Of a stretch of 34,572 nt of DNA, positions 1 through 8,168 are shown in pieces; position 1 is the first letter of the stretch; each line of letters starts with the position of its first letter. The DNA is taken from positions 1-34,572 of the forward strand of contig JBOGCH010000006.1 in assembly GCA_051656645.1 (NCBI GenBank). The letters run 5' to 3'. The notes under the pieces are model-generated. The model was not told the DNA's origin. It did not search any database and worked only from the letters and a program-made list of their open reading frames with translations. The translations under genes and the position numbers were made by a program. The stretch is from JBOGCH01 sp051656645 (GTDB taxonomy: Bacteria; Bacteroidota; Bacteroidia; Bacteroidales; Marinifilaceae).

Positions 1-55
1 TTGCTAAACTGACGTACGGGTAACTGTACCGGGGGTTCGAATCCCCCCTCTTCCG
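1..55 (+). tRNA. tRNA-Ser(GCT), 3' part only
   Basis: The 5' end lies outside the window. What remains is the anticodon loop with GCT at 3-5, a long variable arm with a GTAC/GTAC stem (about 13-27), a T-arm with five G-C pairs around TTCGAAT (31-47), the acceptor strand CTCTTCC (48-54) and discriminator G at 55. The long variable arm and the G discriminator are serine tRNA hallmarks. It lies 7 bases before tRNA-Pro and is probably in the same transcript. Confidence 0.9.
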
Positions 56-62
56 CTCTGCA

Positions 63-137
63 CGGGGTGTAGCGCAGTCCGGTTAGCGCATCTGGTTTGG
101 GACCAGAGGGTCGGGGGTTCGAATCCCTCCACCCCGA
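63..137 (+). tRNA. tRNA-Pro(TGG), copy 1
   Basis: A full 75-nt cloverleaf. The acceptor CGGGGTG (63-69) pairs with CACCCCG (130-136), the discriminator is A137, the anticodon stem TCTGG/CCAGA holds a loop with TGG at 98-100, and the T-arm is at 113-129 with one G-T pair. CCA is not encoded. It follows tRNA-Ser and is followed at once by a hairpin terminator. An identical copy lies inverted at 517-591. Confidence 0.97.
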
Positions 138-141
138 CAAA

Positions 142-182
142 AAAGAGCTTTAAAGATTAACGTCTTTGAAGCTCTTTTTTTT
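142..182 (+). terminator. Rho-independent terminator of the tRNA-Ser/tRNA-Pro unit
   Basis: AAAGAGCTT (142-150) pairs with AAGCTCTTT (169-177), with an inner AAGA/TCTT helix, and a run of T follows to 182. It starts five bases after tRNA-Pro copy 1. Confidence 0.85.
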
Positions 183-217
183 GTTTGCTAACATGTCTTC
201 GATGATAGAGATTGATC

Positions 218-405
218 CGTACTTTCAGTGCTGTTGCAAGAATATTGGAGAATTACAATGATAAAATATTGAACTTCTTTGTAAATAGAGCTACAAATGC
301 TTCTGCAGAATCATTTAATGTCAAAATAAAAACATTTAGGGAAGGATTCAGAGGTGTGACCGATATCCTTTTTTCTTATTCAAATTAGCGAAAATTTTTA
401 CTTAG
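218..405 (+). pseudogene. Decayed C-terminus of a DDE transposase (ISL3/IS1096-like)
   Basis: The frame through 251-373 reads NFFVNRATNASAESFNVK and then FREGFRGVTDILF. This is the typical C-terminal pattern of ISL3-type transposases (TNA.AESFN.KIK.FR...FRGV.D). There is no start codon, and in-frame stops lie just upstream near 195-205. The frame breaks in the T run at 368-375, where one base seems to be missing. Reading on in the -1 frame restores the expected LFKLAKIFT-like end and a stop at 403-405. It is therefore a broken fragment of an insertion sequence lying between two tRNA-Pro copies. No terminal inverted repeats of an element were recognised. The family assignment is from memory of the motif, not from a search. 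Confidence 0.7.
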
Positions 406-472
406 GAAAAGTACTTCCCACAACTTTTGAGATTGATTCCTAGTATCATTTGATACCGCATGTTGTAAACAA

Positions 473-515
473 AAAATAGGAGCTTTAAAATCATTGATTT
501 TAAAGCTCCTATTTT
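473..515. terminator. Near-perfect palindrome, terminator of tRNA-Pro copy 2
   Basis: Two 21-base arms (473-493 and 495-515) are exact reverse complements around a single base. The ends are A/T-rich, so a T run follows the hairpin on either strand. On the minus strand it begins just after tRNA-Pro copy 2. The position and the AGGAGCTT core resemble the terminator of copy 1. Confidence 0.8.
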
Positions 516-516
516 G

Positions 517-591
517 TCGGGGTGGAGGGATTCGAACCCCCGACCCTCTGGTCCCAAACCAGATGCGCTAACCGGACTGCGCTACACCCCG
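517..591 (-). tRNA. tRNA-Pro(TGG), copy 2
   Basis: The sequence is identical over all 75 bases to the gene at 63-137 but on the opposite strand, so the two form a long inverted repeat about 380 bases apart. It has the same TGG anticodon and A discriminator. Unlike copy 1 it has its own promoter (625-655, minus strand) and its own terminator palindrome (473-515). Confidence 0.97.
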
Positions 592-624
592 AAAAGTGTG
601 TGTCGTTGTATTGTTTCGACAGTG

Positions 625-655
625 CAAAGGTAGTTATTTTACATTTGTTTCCAAA
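625..655 (-). promoter_or_regulatory. Bacteroidota-type promoter for tRNA-Pro copy 2
   Basis: On the minus strand TTTG (655-652), a 19-base spacer and TACCTTTG (632-625) match the Bacteroidota vegetative consensus TTTG-N19-TAnnTTTG exactly. Transcription would start near 618, about 27 bases before the tRNA. Confidence 0.85.
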
Positions 656-898
656 TTTCTTATCAACAAATTGCAGAAAAATATTTTCGAATAAATTTAT
701 ATTCTTGTTAGTTAGTGAATTATACAAAACTTTTTTTTATTGCGATTTTGCAATAGATATACTAAAAGAATGAAAATGAAAAAGAATATGCATAATTAAG
801 ATGTTTAGATTGGATAATAATTATGATCACTGACCGTCAATGACCGTCGGTTTATAAAAAGATATACCATGCTTTAAATACATTCCAATTTTTTATTC

Positions 899-906
899 TA
901 CTTTTG
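899..906 (+). promoter_or_regulatory. Putative -7 box of the PCMD-protein gene
   Basis: TACTTTTG matches TAnnTTTG; no clear -33 TTTG is seen at the usual distance. A start near 913 would leave a leader of about 54 bases before ATG 967 and would rule out the upstream TTG at 904 as the start codon. The box lies inside a weak hairpin (880-888 with 904-912, then a T run) that could instead be a terminator. Just upstream are two tandem 10-base repeats, TGACCGTCAA and TGACCGTCGG (831-850). Confidence 0.45.
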
Positions 907-966
907 GAATGTTTTTTGCTATTACAGATACGCAAAAAATTACGCACAATAGAAGACACTTATAGA

Positions 967-1962
967 ATGAATACAATAAATAAAGTTTTACTTGTCGGAC
1001 TCACCACATTTGCATGTTTATCGGCAATAGCGCAAAAAACAAACGAGAGTTCACCGTCAGTTAACGGCATGCGTATGGAGTGGATTCCATACGGAAACTT
1101 CAATAATTGGCAACCACAAATAGCCGTTGAGTCGTTTATTATTGGAGGACAAACAAAGTTACTACATGACATTTCAATGGGCGATACCATTCCTGATGGA
1201 ACTATGTACACAGCGAGCGGATCCCCATGGGCAAACTCGAACGTTGTTGCCAAAGTAAAAGGTGTAGTAAAAACTAGCGTTACAGTATATCCGGAGAAGA
1301 GGGACGAGGGACGTTGCGCACGTTTGGATACTAAAATGGAGGCTTGTAAAGTACTTGGATTAATAAATATTGAAGTGCTTGCATCCGGCACTATTTTTCT
1401 TGGAGAGATGTTAGAACCTATTCGAGATACAAAAAATCCACAAGGCAAATTAAATGTAGGAATTCCTTTTACCAAACGTCCTTCGGCGCTCGTATATGAT
1501 TATAAAACCAAAACTGGAGGTGAACGCATTAAAGCTACAGGTTTTTCGCGCGTGCAAAAAGTGGATGGCCCCAATTTGAGCGAAACTTGCCTACTGTTAC
1601 AACACCGATGGGAAGATGCTGATGGTAATATTTTTGCAAAACGCGTTGGTACAGGTTGGGAACAATTTGATAAAAATGTTGACACCTGGCAAAATGATCA
1701 TGTGTTACCTATTTATTATGGCGATATTAGAAATGAAGCATATTTCCGTCCTTTTATGGGTTTAGTTACAGGAGAAAGTAGTTATTATTCAAAAAATAGT
1801 AAAGGCAAAATGGTACCTGTTCAAGAAGTGGGATGGGCAGACGCAAACGAAGAGGTTACGCATATGATTCTACGCATGTCATCAAGTCATGGAGGGGCTT
1901 ATATTGGAGCTCCAGGTAGTAGCTTGTGGATAGACAATGTGCGTTTGGGATATAATGATTAA
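967..1962 (+). CDS. Secreted PCMD-domain protein
   Basis: The protein has 331 residues from ATG 967. This start opens directly into a signal peptide (MNTINKVLLVGLTTFACLS, cleavage likely after AIAQ). An open frame extends up to TTG 904 but would bury that signal. The mature part matches the pattern of the PCMD family (putative carbohydrate metabolism domain, PF13201), common in Bacteroidales: a beta-rich domain ending in a stretch like GGAYIGAPGSSLWIDNVRL, where a G-A-x-G-S-x-L turn leads into the last strand. Substrate and catalysis are unknown for the family; the name is a placeholder. The protein is probably periplasmic or surface-bound, and no lipobox cysteine is seen. It is a single-gene unit with a likely promoter at 899-906 and a strong terminator at 1988-2025. 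Confidence 0.8.
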   Translation: MNTINKVLLVGLTTFACLSAIAQKTNESSPSVNGMRMEWIPYGNFNNWQPQIAVESFIIGGQTKLLHDISMGDTIPDGTMYTASGSPWANSNVVAKVKGVVKTSVTVYPEKRDEGRCARLDTKMEACKVLGLINIEVLASGTIFLGEMLEPIRDTKNPQGKLNVGIPFTKRPSALVYDYKTKTGGERIKATGFSRVQKVDGPNLSETCLLLQHRWEDADGNIFAKRVGTGWEQFDKNVDTWQNDHVLPIYYGDIRNEAYFRPFMGLVTGESSYYSKNSKGKMVPVQEVGWADANEEVTHMILRMSSSHGGAYIGAPGSSLWIDNVRLGYND

Positions 1963-1987
1963 TATTTGCATTTACATAGTATACTAG

Positions 1988-2025
1988 AAGGATTGATTCA
2001 AAATTTTGAGTCAATCCTTTTTTTC
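1988..2025 (+). terminator. Rho-independent terminator after the PCMD gene
   Basis: A 16-base arm (1988-2003) pairs with 2004-2019 with one G-T wobble, and a run of T follows to 2024. It lies 26 bases after the stop codon. The rest of the gap up to 2357 is A/T-rich; apart from a weak promoter candidate near 2257 I see nothing in it. Confidence 0.9.
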
Positions 2026-2256
2026 TTTATTGTATTTTGACTTAGATATGTTAAATCCTGCAATATCCTTTAAAAGCTATAGATAATAATATATGTATAA
2101 TCTCTTTACCGAATTAATCATGCCCCACTACCCCATTAAGAGTGACGTGCCCATAACTACTTGACGCAAAATTTACTTTCATACAATTAAAATATAACAT
2201 TCCTAGGACTAACTTGACAAGAAGAATATTTAATTAAACTATAAAATTTAATAAAG

Positions 2257-2264
2257 TATCTTCG
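2257..2264 (+). promoter_or_regulatory. Possible -7 box of the ABC/RND cluster
   Basis: TATCTTCG differs from TAnnTTTG at one base and lies about 94 bases before the first ATG of the cluster. No TTTG is seen 19-20 bases upstream. It is the best promoter candidate in the 1963-2357 gap, but weak. Confidence 0.35.
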
Positions 2265-2357
2265 CATACCATTAATTATATTAATTTTGAATATTACAAC
2301 ACTAAACCTTTTGAGATATTTACTGTCTAATGTTAAAATTTAATCATCAAACCTACT

Positions 2358-3284
2358 ATGAACATACGTATAGAGAATTTAAGTAAGATATATAGTAATG
2401 GGCATAAGGCCATAGATAATCTTAATTTAACCATTGAACCAGGTATGTTTGGACTTTTAGGCCCAAATGGTGCTGGGAAAACATCGCTTATGCGAATAAT
2501 GACGTTATTGCAAGAAGCAAGCGAAGGGACTATATATTTTGGCGATTACGATTTGCGTAAGGATAGAAAAGAAATTCGCTCTATTCTAGGTTATCTTCCA
2601 CAAGATTTCCGTTTTTTTGAGCGATTAAAAACATGGGAGTATTTGGACTATGGTGCTTCTCTTGCAGGATTAACACAAAAAAGTAAGCGCCGTGAACGTG
2701 TGGACGAATTGTTGCATCGTGTTGGATTATTTGATGTGAGAGATAGATGGGCTAACCGTTTGTCGGGGGGTATGAAACGCCGCTTAGGTATAGCACAGGC
2801 AATAATAGGCGAACCTAAGGTTATAATAGTTGATGAGCCAACAACAGGACTTGACCCGGAAGAACGTATCCGATTCCGTAATATCCTTTCGGATGTGAGT
2901 GGTGAAGATGCTATTATCATTCTTTCTACGCACATTGTTGGAGACATTTCAAGCAGTTGCCGTAATTTGGCGCTTTTGAATAAAGGTGTGCTCCGTTTTG
3001 AAGGATCACCAGACGATTTAATAAAAATGGCAACCGGTAAAGTATGGGAGCTTTTTGTTACCGATAATGAACTACAGCAAGTAAAAGAACTTTTTCCTAT
3101 TATTTCCACAATTCCTAGCCATAATGGATGGGAAATTCAAGTGGTGGCTGAAAATCCTGCCCCATACCAGGGGCAACCTATTATGCCAAATATCGAGCAT
3201 GCTTATGTTTACTTTATGGACTACGTTTTAAAGGACAAAATGGAAATGTATGCGGAAAATGCCGATAACGAACTTTTCAAATAA
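2358..3284 (+). CDS. ABC transporter ATP-binding protein
   Basis: This is a 308-residue cytoplasmic ATPase subunit. Walker A is GPNGAGKTS at 35-43 (Lys41), the Q-loop is in GYLPQDF, the signature is LSGGM near 135-139, Walker B is VIIVDEPT with Asp159 and Glu160, and the switch His is 192. The A-loop Tyr is 12, within ENLSKIYS. All catalytic residues are present. The C-terminal 80 residues form an extra domain that also occurs, diverged, in the ATPase part of the RND-ABC fusion at 12341. The shared GMFGLLGPNGAGKT, RIRFRN and SSC features show that the two are paralogues. It is the first gene of the cluster; the permease follows after 17 bases and is the obvious partner. The class is that of ABC-2 exporters. 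The substrate is unknown. Confidence 0.93.
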   Translation: MNIRIENLSKIYSNGHKAIDNLNLTIEPGMFGLLGPNGAGKTSLMRIMTLLQEASEGTIYFGDYDLRKDRKEIRSILGYLPQDFRFFERLKTWEYLDYGASLAGLTQKSKRRERVDELLHRVGLFDVRDRWANRLSGGMKRRLGIAQAIIGEPKVIIVDEPTTGLDPEERIRFRNILSDVSGEDAIIILSTHIVGDISSSCRNLALLNKGVLRFEGSPDDLIKMATGKVWELFVTDNELQQVKELFPIISTIPSHNGWEIQVVAENPAPYQGQPIMPNIEHAYVYFMDYVLKDKMEMYAENADNELFK

Positions 3285-3301
3285 AAGAAATTAAATAAAC
3301 A

Positions 3302-6300
3302 ATGAATATTCAGAACATTAAACACATTGCTCAGTACGAGAGTAAGTTGCTACGACGAAGCTGGCTTTTCCGGATTTTTGCACTATTAGCAATAGTACTC
3401 ACAGTGGGGTATTTACTAGGCATTCATACTTCTGTTTTTAATAAAACAGGCATCGTCTGGGCGGTAACATCATTGCCCTCAATGATTGCCTTTAGTGCCA
3501 CCTATTTTTACACGTTGATACAATCTATTCTTGTAGTTTTTTTGGCGGGTGGATTCTTGACACGTGATAAAAAGCTGGATACGGCAGAGGTTGTTTTTGT
3601 GCGCCCCATGAGCAATACGGATTATATTGTAGGTAAAACTTGGGGTGTTGCACGTGTTTTCTTAGGTTTGAATATTTTTCTGCTTATTGTAGCTATGTTT
3701 ATTCAGGGGGTAATTAATCATTATCCGATGAGCGTTTATCCCTTTATATACTACTTCTTTACCCTGTCTCTCCCATCGCTACTATTCATGTTGGGGTTAT
3801 CCTATACCATTTTGCTAATTGTATGCAGTCAGCCCATAATGATGATTATTACACTTGGTTTAGCTGGTATCAGTTACTTCTACATGGAGCATACTGCATT
3901 TGGGATTTTTGATTTATTTGGTATTCAGCAACCGGTACTATTCTCGGATTTTAACGGTATGGCCAGTACTATTAATTTTTTAAGTCAACGTGGTGTATAT
4001 TTCTTACTGGGAATAGGACTCATTGCACTTACATGCGGAATGTTTAAACGTATTCCTCAACATCCGTGGAGTAGCAAAATGGCAGTAATAAGTGGAACCG
4101 TTCTTTCGTTTCTCGCTCTGCTTTTAGGTGGTAGTTACGTGTTACGCCAATCTGCTATGTTGGAGGACACATTACGATATGCAGAGAGTTATAATCAATT
4201 TGCATCACTCCCGGAAGCAAGCGCGCTAACCCATTCTATAGTATATACACATTCGGGAAATAGCTTAGAGGCAGAGAGTGAAATAAAGTTGTATAATAGA
4301 CACGAGCAGGCTTTAAATGAGATTATTTTATTTTTGAACCCGGGATTGACCATAACATCAGCATCAGTAAACTCTACTCCTGTACAAACAACTCGCGAAA
4401 ATCAGGTTGTTCGCATTGCACAAACAATGGCATCAAAAGATACTGTTATTTTGCGACTTACTTATAATGGTACAATAGATGAAAATATTGCATATACCGA
4501 CTTAACTGCTGAGGAAAAGCAAGAGAAACGTAGTCGTGGTACATATTTTAAAGCAGGACAGCGCAATGCTTATATTTCCAAAGATTTCACGTTGCTTACA
4601 CCGGAGATTGTATGGTATCCAACAACGGTGGCTCCTAATAACCCATCATCCCGTTACGCTTTAAAACAAGATTATACACTATATAGTCTAGAGGTAAAAA
4701 ACACAAACAATTTACTCGCAATATCGCAAGGAAAACGAGTGGATACAGAAAACGGATATAAGTTTGAGAATCAATATCCACTAGTGAACATCTCATTGAC
4801 CATTGGAAATTACGAAACAAAATCGATTATTATCGATTCAACATATTATGCCGTTAATTATTTGAAAGGGCATGATTTCTTCTCGAAAGAGTATGAAAAT
4901 CTAAGCGACACATTGCCTGAACTTATACGAGTGCAGCGAGATAATTATGAACGTGCACAAGCATTTATGTATCCCTTTAATAAGCTTGAACTTACTGAGG
5001 TACCCGTCCATTTTGCATCGCATGTAAGAAATTGGAAAGGCTATACAGAGAAAATTGCTCCTGAGATTGTATTTTATCCGGAATATGGTGCAGGTATGCA
5101 CAGTGATATTCCATCTATAAAATATCGTTCCAAAACTTGGCGCCGCGGTAATGAAGAACCTTCAGAAATGGAGGTTAATATTCAGACATTTAATTCTTTC
5201 CCTATACAGGAATTAACCAATACAACTTCAAGAGCATCTTGGGGTAGCTCTGATATAAATCATACCAATATCTCAGGTATGCTCTTTGATTTTAACGGAT
5301 ATTTTTATTCAGCAAGATATCCTATGATAAATCGAATTATCAAGAGTATGATGCAAGATAATGAGGTACAGGGTATGCGAGGATGGTGGTCTATAAACGA
5401 CAATAGGAAAGCAGCGATTTATTTGGGTACCCACAGCTTGCAAGATGCCATTACCGACAAGGATTTAAAACCAACCTTGCTTAAAGAGGTTATAGTAATG
5501 AAAGCCGAAGCATTGAAACAGTATTTAATTACTCATATCGGCGTTGACAGTTATTTTGATTTGACCGATTATTTGTATGAACAAGCTTACAATGGTGCTT
5601 ACGATTTTGATGACTTCACATCAATGATTAAAAATCAGTATCGACTTGATTTAGATACATTTTTAACCGAATGGTACACGATAAAGGCTACACCATCATT
5701 ATATACGCGTAACAGCAAAGCCGACAAAGTTATTATAGACGATACAGAAATGTACAAAGTGGAGTTTATGATAAATAACCCATCCGATGCTACCGCTATT
5801 ATTGCTACTGAATTAATTTCAGGAGGGAATAGAGGAAGTAGAGGACCGCGCATGATGACAATGGGCGGTGGCGGAGGCGATGATGAGATGACTAAATTAA
5901 AACGTAAGAAGTTTTATATTATTCCTCCTCATGGCACCTATAGAGTTACACAAATTAGTGAATCACAACCTTCAGGAATTACAATCAACACAAATATCTC
6001 AGATAATATCCCAGCCAATTTCAGGTTCAGCTTTGATAAAATAACCACTGAAACGTTGGATACAACACAAGGAGTTTTCCCAATATCGCCAGAACTATTC
6101 GCAGACGAGAAAGGTGTTATAATTATCGATAACGAAGACGATGGATTTAGAGTTATAAACAGTAACAGCCGAATGAAGCTGCGTAACCTACTGCAAAACT
6201 GGAAGAACGAAGAGGAGTTTACCAAGTATAAGGATTTTAATCCTTGGATGACACCAGGGGAATGGACTCCAATTGTAGGGAACAGCTACCACGGAAATCA

Positions 6301-6649
6301 TATTCAAAGTGCTTATTACCGATCAAAGGGTGTAGGTAACAGTTTTGCCGTATGGGAAACAACAATACCTGAAGGTGGCTATTACGAATTGTATATTTGG
6401 AATCCAGGACAAATGCGTGGACCCGGAGGACATAGAGGTGGCGATCAAGCAATTTTTCAATATTACACCATTAGCTTTGACGGAGATAACGAGGAGATGG
6501 AGCTACAGGTTAATCCTCGTGATAGCGAATGGACATCAATGGGTAGATTTCGCTTTGATGAAAAAACTAAAGTATCTGTGACATTATCGGATAAAACAGA
6601 TAGAAATTATGTCATTGCCGATGCTATTAAATTTGTAAGAACAGAATAA
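3302..6649 (+). CDS. ABC-2 permease with degenerate M1-like region and golvesin-like C-terminus
   Basis: The protein has 1115 residues. Residues 1-280 carry about six to seven membrane segments of ABC-2 type (the first at LFRIFALLAIVLTVGYLLG). From about 330 to 830 runs a large soluble, presumably periplasmic, region that resembles the architecture of Bacteroidota ABC permease/M1 aminopeptidase fusions: a beta-rich part, then a FNKLELTEVPVHFASH-like stretch, and an end resembling the M1 C-terminus (LDLDTFLTEWY). I find no HExxH zinc motif, so it should not be an active peptidase. A Gly-rich loop follows near 840-860. Residues about 980-1113 look like a golvesin C-terminal-like (Xly carbohydrate-binding-type) domain: WTPIVGNSYHG, then AVWETTIPEGGYYELYIW, and the ending YVIADAIKFV. 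It is probably the membrane partner of the ATPase 17 bases upstream; tolC-like follows 9 bases on. Confidence 0.8.
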   Translation: MNIQNIKHIAQYESKLLRRSWLFRIFALLAIVLTVGYLLGIHTSVFNKTGIVWAVTSLPSMIAFSATYFYTLIQSILVVFLAGGFLTRDKKLDTAEVVFVRPMSNTDYIVGKTWGVARVFLGLNIFLLIVAMFIQGVINHYPMSVYPFIYYFFTLSLPSLLFMLGLSYTILLIVCSQPIMMIITLGLAGISYFYMEHTAFGIFDLFGIQQPVLFSDFNGMASTINFLSQRGVYFLLGIGLIALTCGMFKRIPQHPWSSKMAVISGTVLSFLALLLGGSYVLRQSAMLEDTLRYAESYNQFASLPEASALTHSIVYTHSGNSLEAESEIKLYNRHEQALNEIILFLNPGLTITSASVNSTPVQTTRENQVVRIAQTMASKDTVILRLTYNGTIDENIAYTDLTAEEKQEKRSRGTYFKAGQRNAYISKDFTLLTPEIVWYPTTVAPNNPSSRYALKQDYTLYSLEVKNTNNLLAISQGKRVDTENGYKFENQYPLVNISLTIGNYETKSIIIDSTYYAVNYLKGHDFFSKEYENLSDTLPELIRVQRDNYERAQAFMYPFNKLELTEVPVHFASHVRNWKGYTEKIAPEIVFYPEYGAGMHSDIPSIKYRSKTWRRGNEEPSEMEVNIQTFNSFPIQELTNTTSRASWGSSDINHTNISGMLFDFNGYFYSARYPMINRIIKSMMQDNEVQGMRGWWSINDNRKAAIYLGTHSLQDAITDKDLKPTLLKEVIVMKAEALKQYLITHIGVDSYFDLTDYLYEQAYNGAYDFDDFTSMIKNQYRLDLDTFLTEWYTIKATPSLYTRNSKADKVIIDDTEMYKVEFMINNPSDATAIIATELISGGNRGSRGPRMMTMGGGGGDDEMTKLKRKKFYIIPPHGTYRVTQISESQPSGITINTNISDNIPANFRFSFDKITTETLDTTQGVFPISPELFADEKGVIIIDNEDDGFRVINSNSRMKLRNLLQNWKNEEEFTKYKDFNPWMTPGEWTPIVGNSYHGNHIQSAYYRSKGVGNSFAVWETTIPEGGYYELYIWNPGQMRGPGGHRGGDQAIFQYYTISFDGDNEEMELQVNPRDSEWTSMGRFRFDEKTKVSVTLSDKTDRNYVIADAIKFVRTE

Positions 6650-6658
6650 AATAATTAT

Positions 6659-8134
6659 ATGAAACTAAAACAACTCACCGCACTCCTTCTTCTACTTGGC
6701 TACACGCAATTTACTTGCGTGGCAGAGGAGATTTTAACATTGGAAAAAGCGCTTGAAATTGCTTACAAGCAAAGCCCTTCGCTTATTCAAACAAAAATGG
6801 CGCTAGAACAACAACAGCTTAATTTAAAGGCACAAAAAGCTTCGTTAAAATCGCAATTTTCTCTAAACGTTAACCCATTTAATTATACTCGTAATAACAT
6901 TTACGACAGTTATAATAGTAAATGGTATGCAAATGAAAGTAAATCTGCTTCCGGATCGCTTTCAATTTCACAACCAATTAAATTAACTGACGGAACAATT
7001 TCCCTAGTTAATGATGTTTCATGGCAAGATGCTTCGAATAAAACATCGGGGGGAACAAATACGTCCTATAATCACAACATTTCGCTACGTTTAGAACAGC
7101 CCCTATTTACATACAACCGCTTGAAGATGCAACTACGCGAACTTGAGTTAAGCCTAGAGACAGCGGTGTTGAATTATTCTATTAAACAGCTTAACATTGA
7201 GAAAAATGTAACTAGTGAATTCTATTCATTATACCAAAAGCAGAAGGACCTGATGATTGCGCGTGAGGAGTATAATAATCAGAAACAAAACTATAATATT
7301 ATTGTTGACAAGGTGAATGCAGGATTAATTGCTCGCGAAGAGTTATATCAGGCAGAAGTGAATCTTGCAACAAGTGAATCAAGCGTTTACAGTCAAGAGA
7401 TAAGCTATGAGAACGCAAAAGACAACTTTAAACTATTACTAGGAATGGCGTTAGATACGGATTTGTCTGTGCTACCAAATACGTCAATTACTCCTATCAA
7501 AGTTGATGCAATAGCTGCCGTAAAACATGCATTAGACCAACGCATGGAGTTGAAGCAAAAAGAGATTTCACTTGAACGCGATATGTTCAGTTTAGTGAGA
7601 GCAAAAGCGGATAATGAGTTTAAAGGAAGTATCTCAGCGAGAATAGGATTAAACGCACTTGGCGATAAACATACAAACATGTATAATAATCCTACAGACA
7701 ATGAGCAAGTTGGTGTTTCATTCCAGATTCCGATTATTGACTGGGGAGCAAAAAAGGCAAAGGTGAAATCTACACAAATAGGTATAGAGTCCAACCAGAT
7801 TGATTTTGAAGAGGAAAAGAAAAGCATAACTCTTGGTGTTAGACAAATTTGCCGCAATCTACCTACTTTAATCAGCCAAATTGAGATTAAGAAAAAAAGT
7901 ATGGAAAATGCAGAACGTACCTATGATATTAATTTAGAAAAGTACCGCAATGGTAGCATTACCGGTATGGAACTTCAACAATATCAAACACAGCTTACCA
8001 ATGCAAAGCAAACCTATACAAATGCTATTATCAGCTACAAACTGGAGCTATTAAACTTGAAGATACAAACGCTTTGGGATTTTGCCACAAATACATCTTA
8101 TTTGCCGGTAAATTTTGTATCGAGTAACGAGTAA
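6659..8134 (+). CDS. TolC-family outer membrane efflux channel
   Basis: The protein has 491 residues. It has a signal peptide (MKLKQLTALLLLLGYTQFTC, cleavage near AEE) followed by the two-fold repeat of long amphipathic, coiled-coil helices and beta segments typical of the OEP family, for example LEKALEIAYKQSPSL at the start and LEKYRNGSITGMELQQYQTQL in the second repeat. Its role is the trimeric outer membrane exit duct of a tripartite pump, docking with the adaptor encoded next. It sits 9 bases after the large ABC permease and 34 bases before the adaptor, so the ABC and RND parts probably share this channel. The length is normal for the family. Confidence 0.93.
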   Translation: MKLKQLTALLLLLGYTQFTCVAEEILTLEKALEIAYKQSPSLIQTKMALEQQQLNLKAQKASLKSQFSLNVNPFNYTRNNIYDSYNSKWYANESKSASGSLSISQPIKLTDGTISLVNDVSWQDASNKTSGGTNTSYNHNISLRLEQPLFTYNRLKMQLRELELSLETAVLNYSIKQLNIEKNVTSEFYSLYQKQKDLMIAREEYNNQKQNYNIIVDKVNAGLIAREELYQAEVNLATSESSVYSQEISYENAKDNFKLLLGMALDTDLSVLPNTSITPIKVDAIAAVKHALDQRMELKQKEISLERDMFSLVRAKADNEFKGSISARIGLNALGDKHTNMYNNPTDNEQVGVSFQIPIIDWGAKKAKVKSTQIGIESNQIDFEEEKKSITLGVRQICRNLPTLISQIEIKKKSMENAERTYDINLEKYRNGSITGMELQQYQTQLTNAKQTYTNAIISYKLELLNLKIQTLWDFATNTSYLPVNFVSSNE

Positions 8135-8168
8135 TAATTTTAAAGAACATTCAATAACGAATTAAGAT

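Noticed and set aside
904..966. Longer start (TTG 904) for the PCMD protein
   Set aside because: It would place 21 residues before a clear signal peptide and overlaps a good -7 promoter box at 899-906.
960..1475. 171-codon minus-strand open frame inside the PCMD gene
   Set aside because: It lies opposite a well-supported gene, shows no domain pattern, and has no promoter or terminator; it is an antisense shadow.
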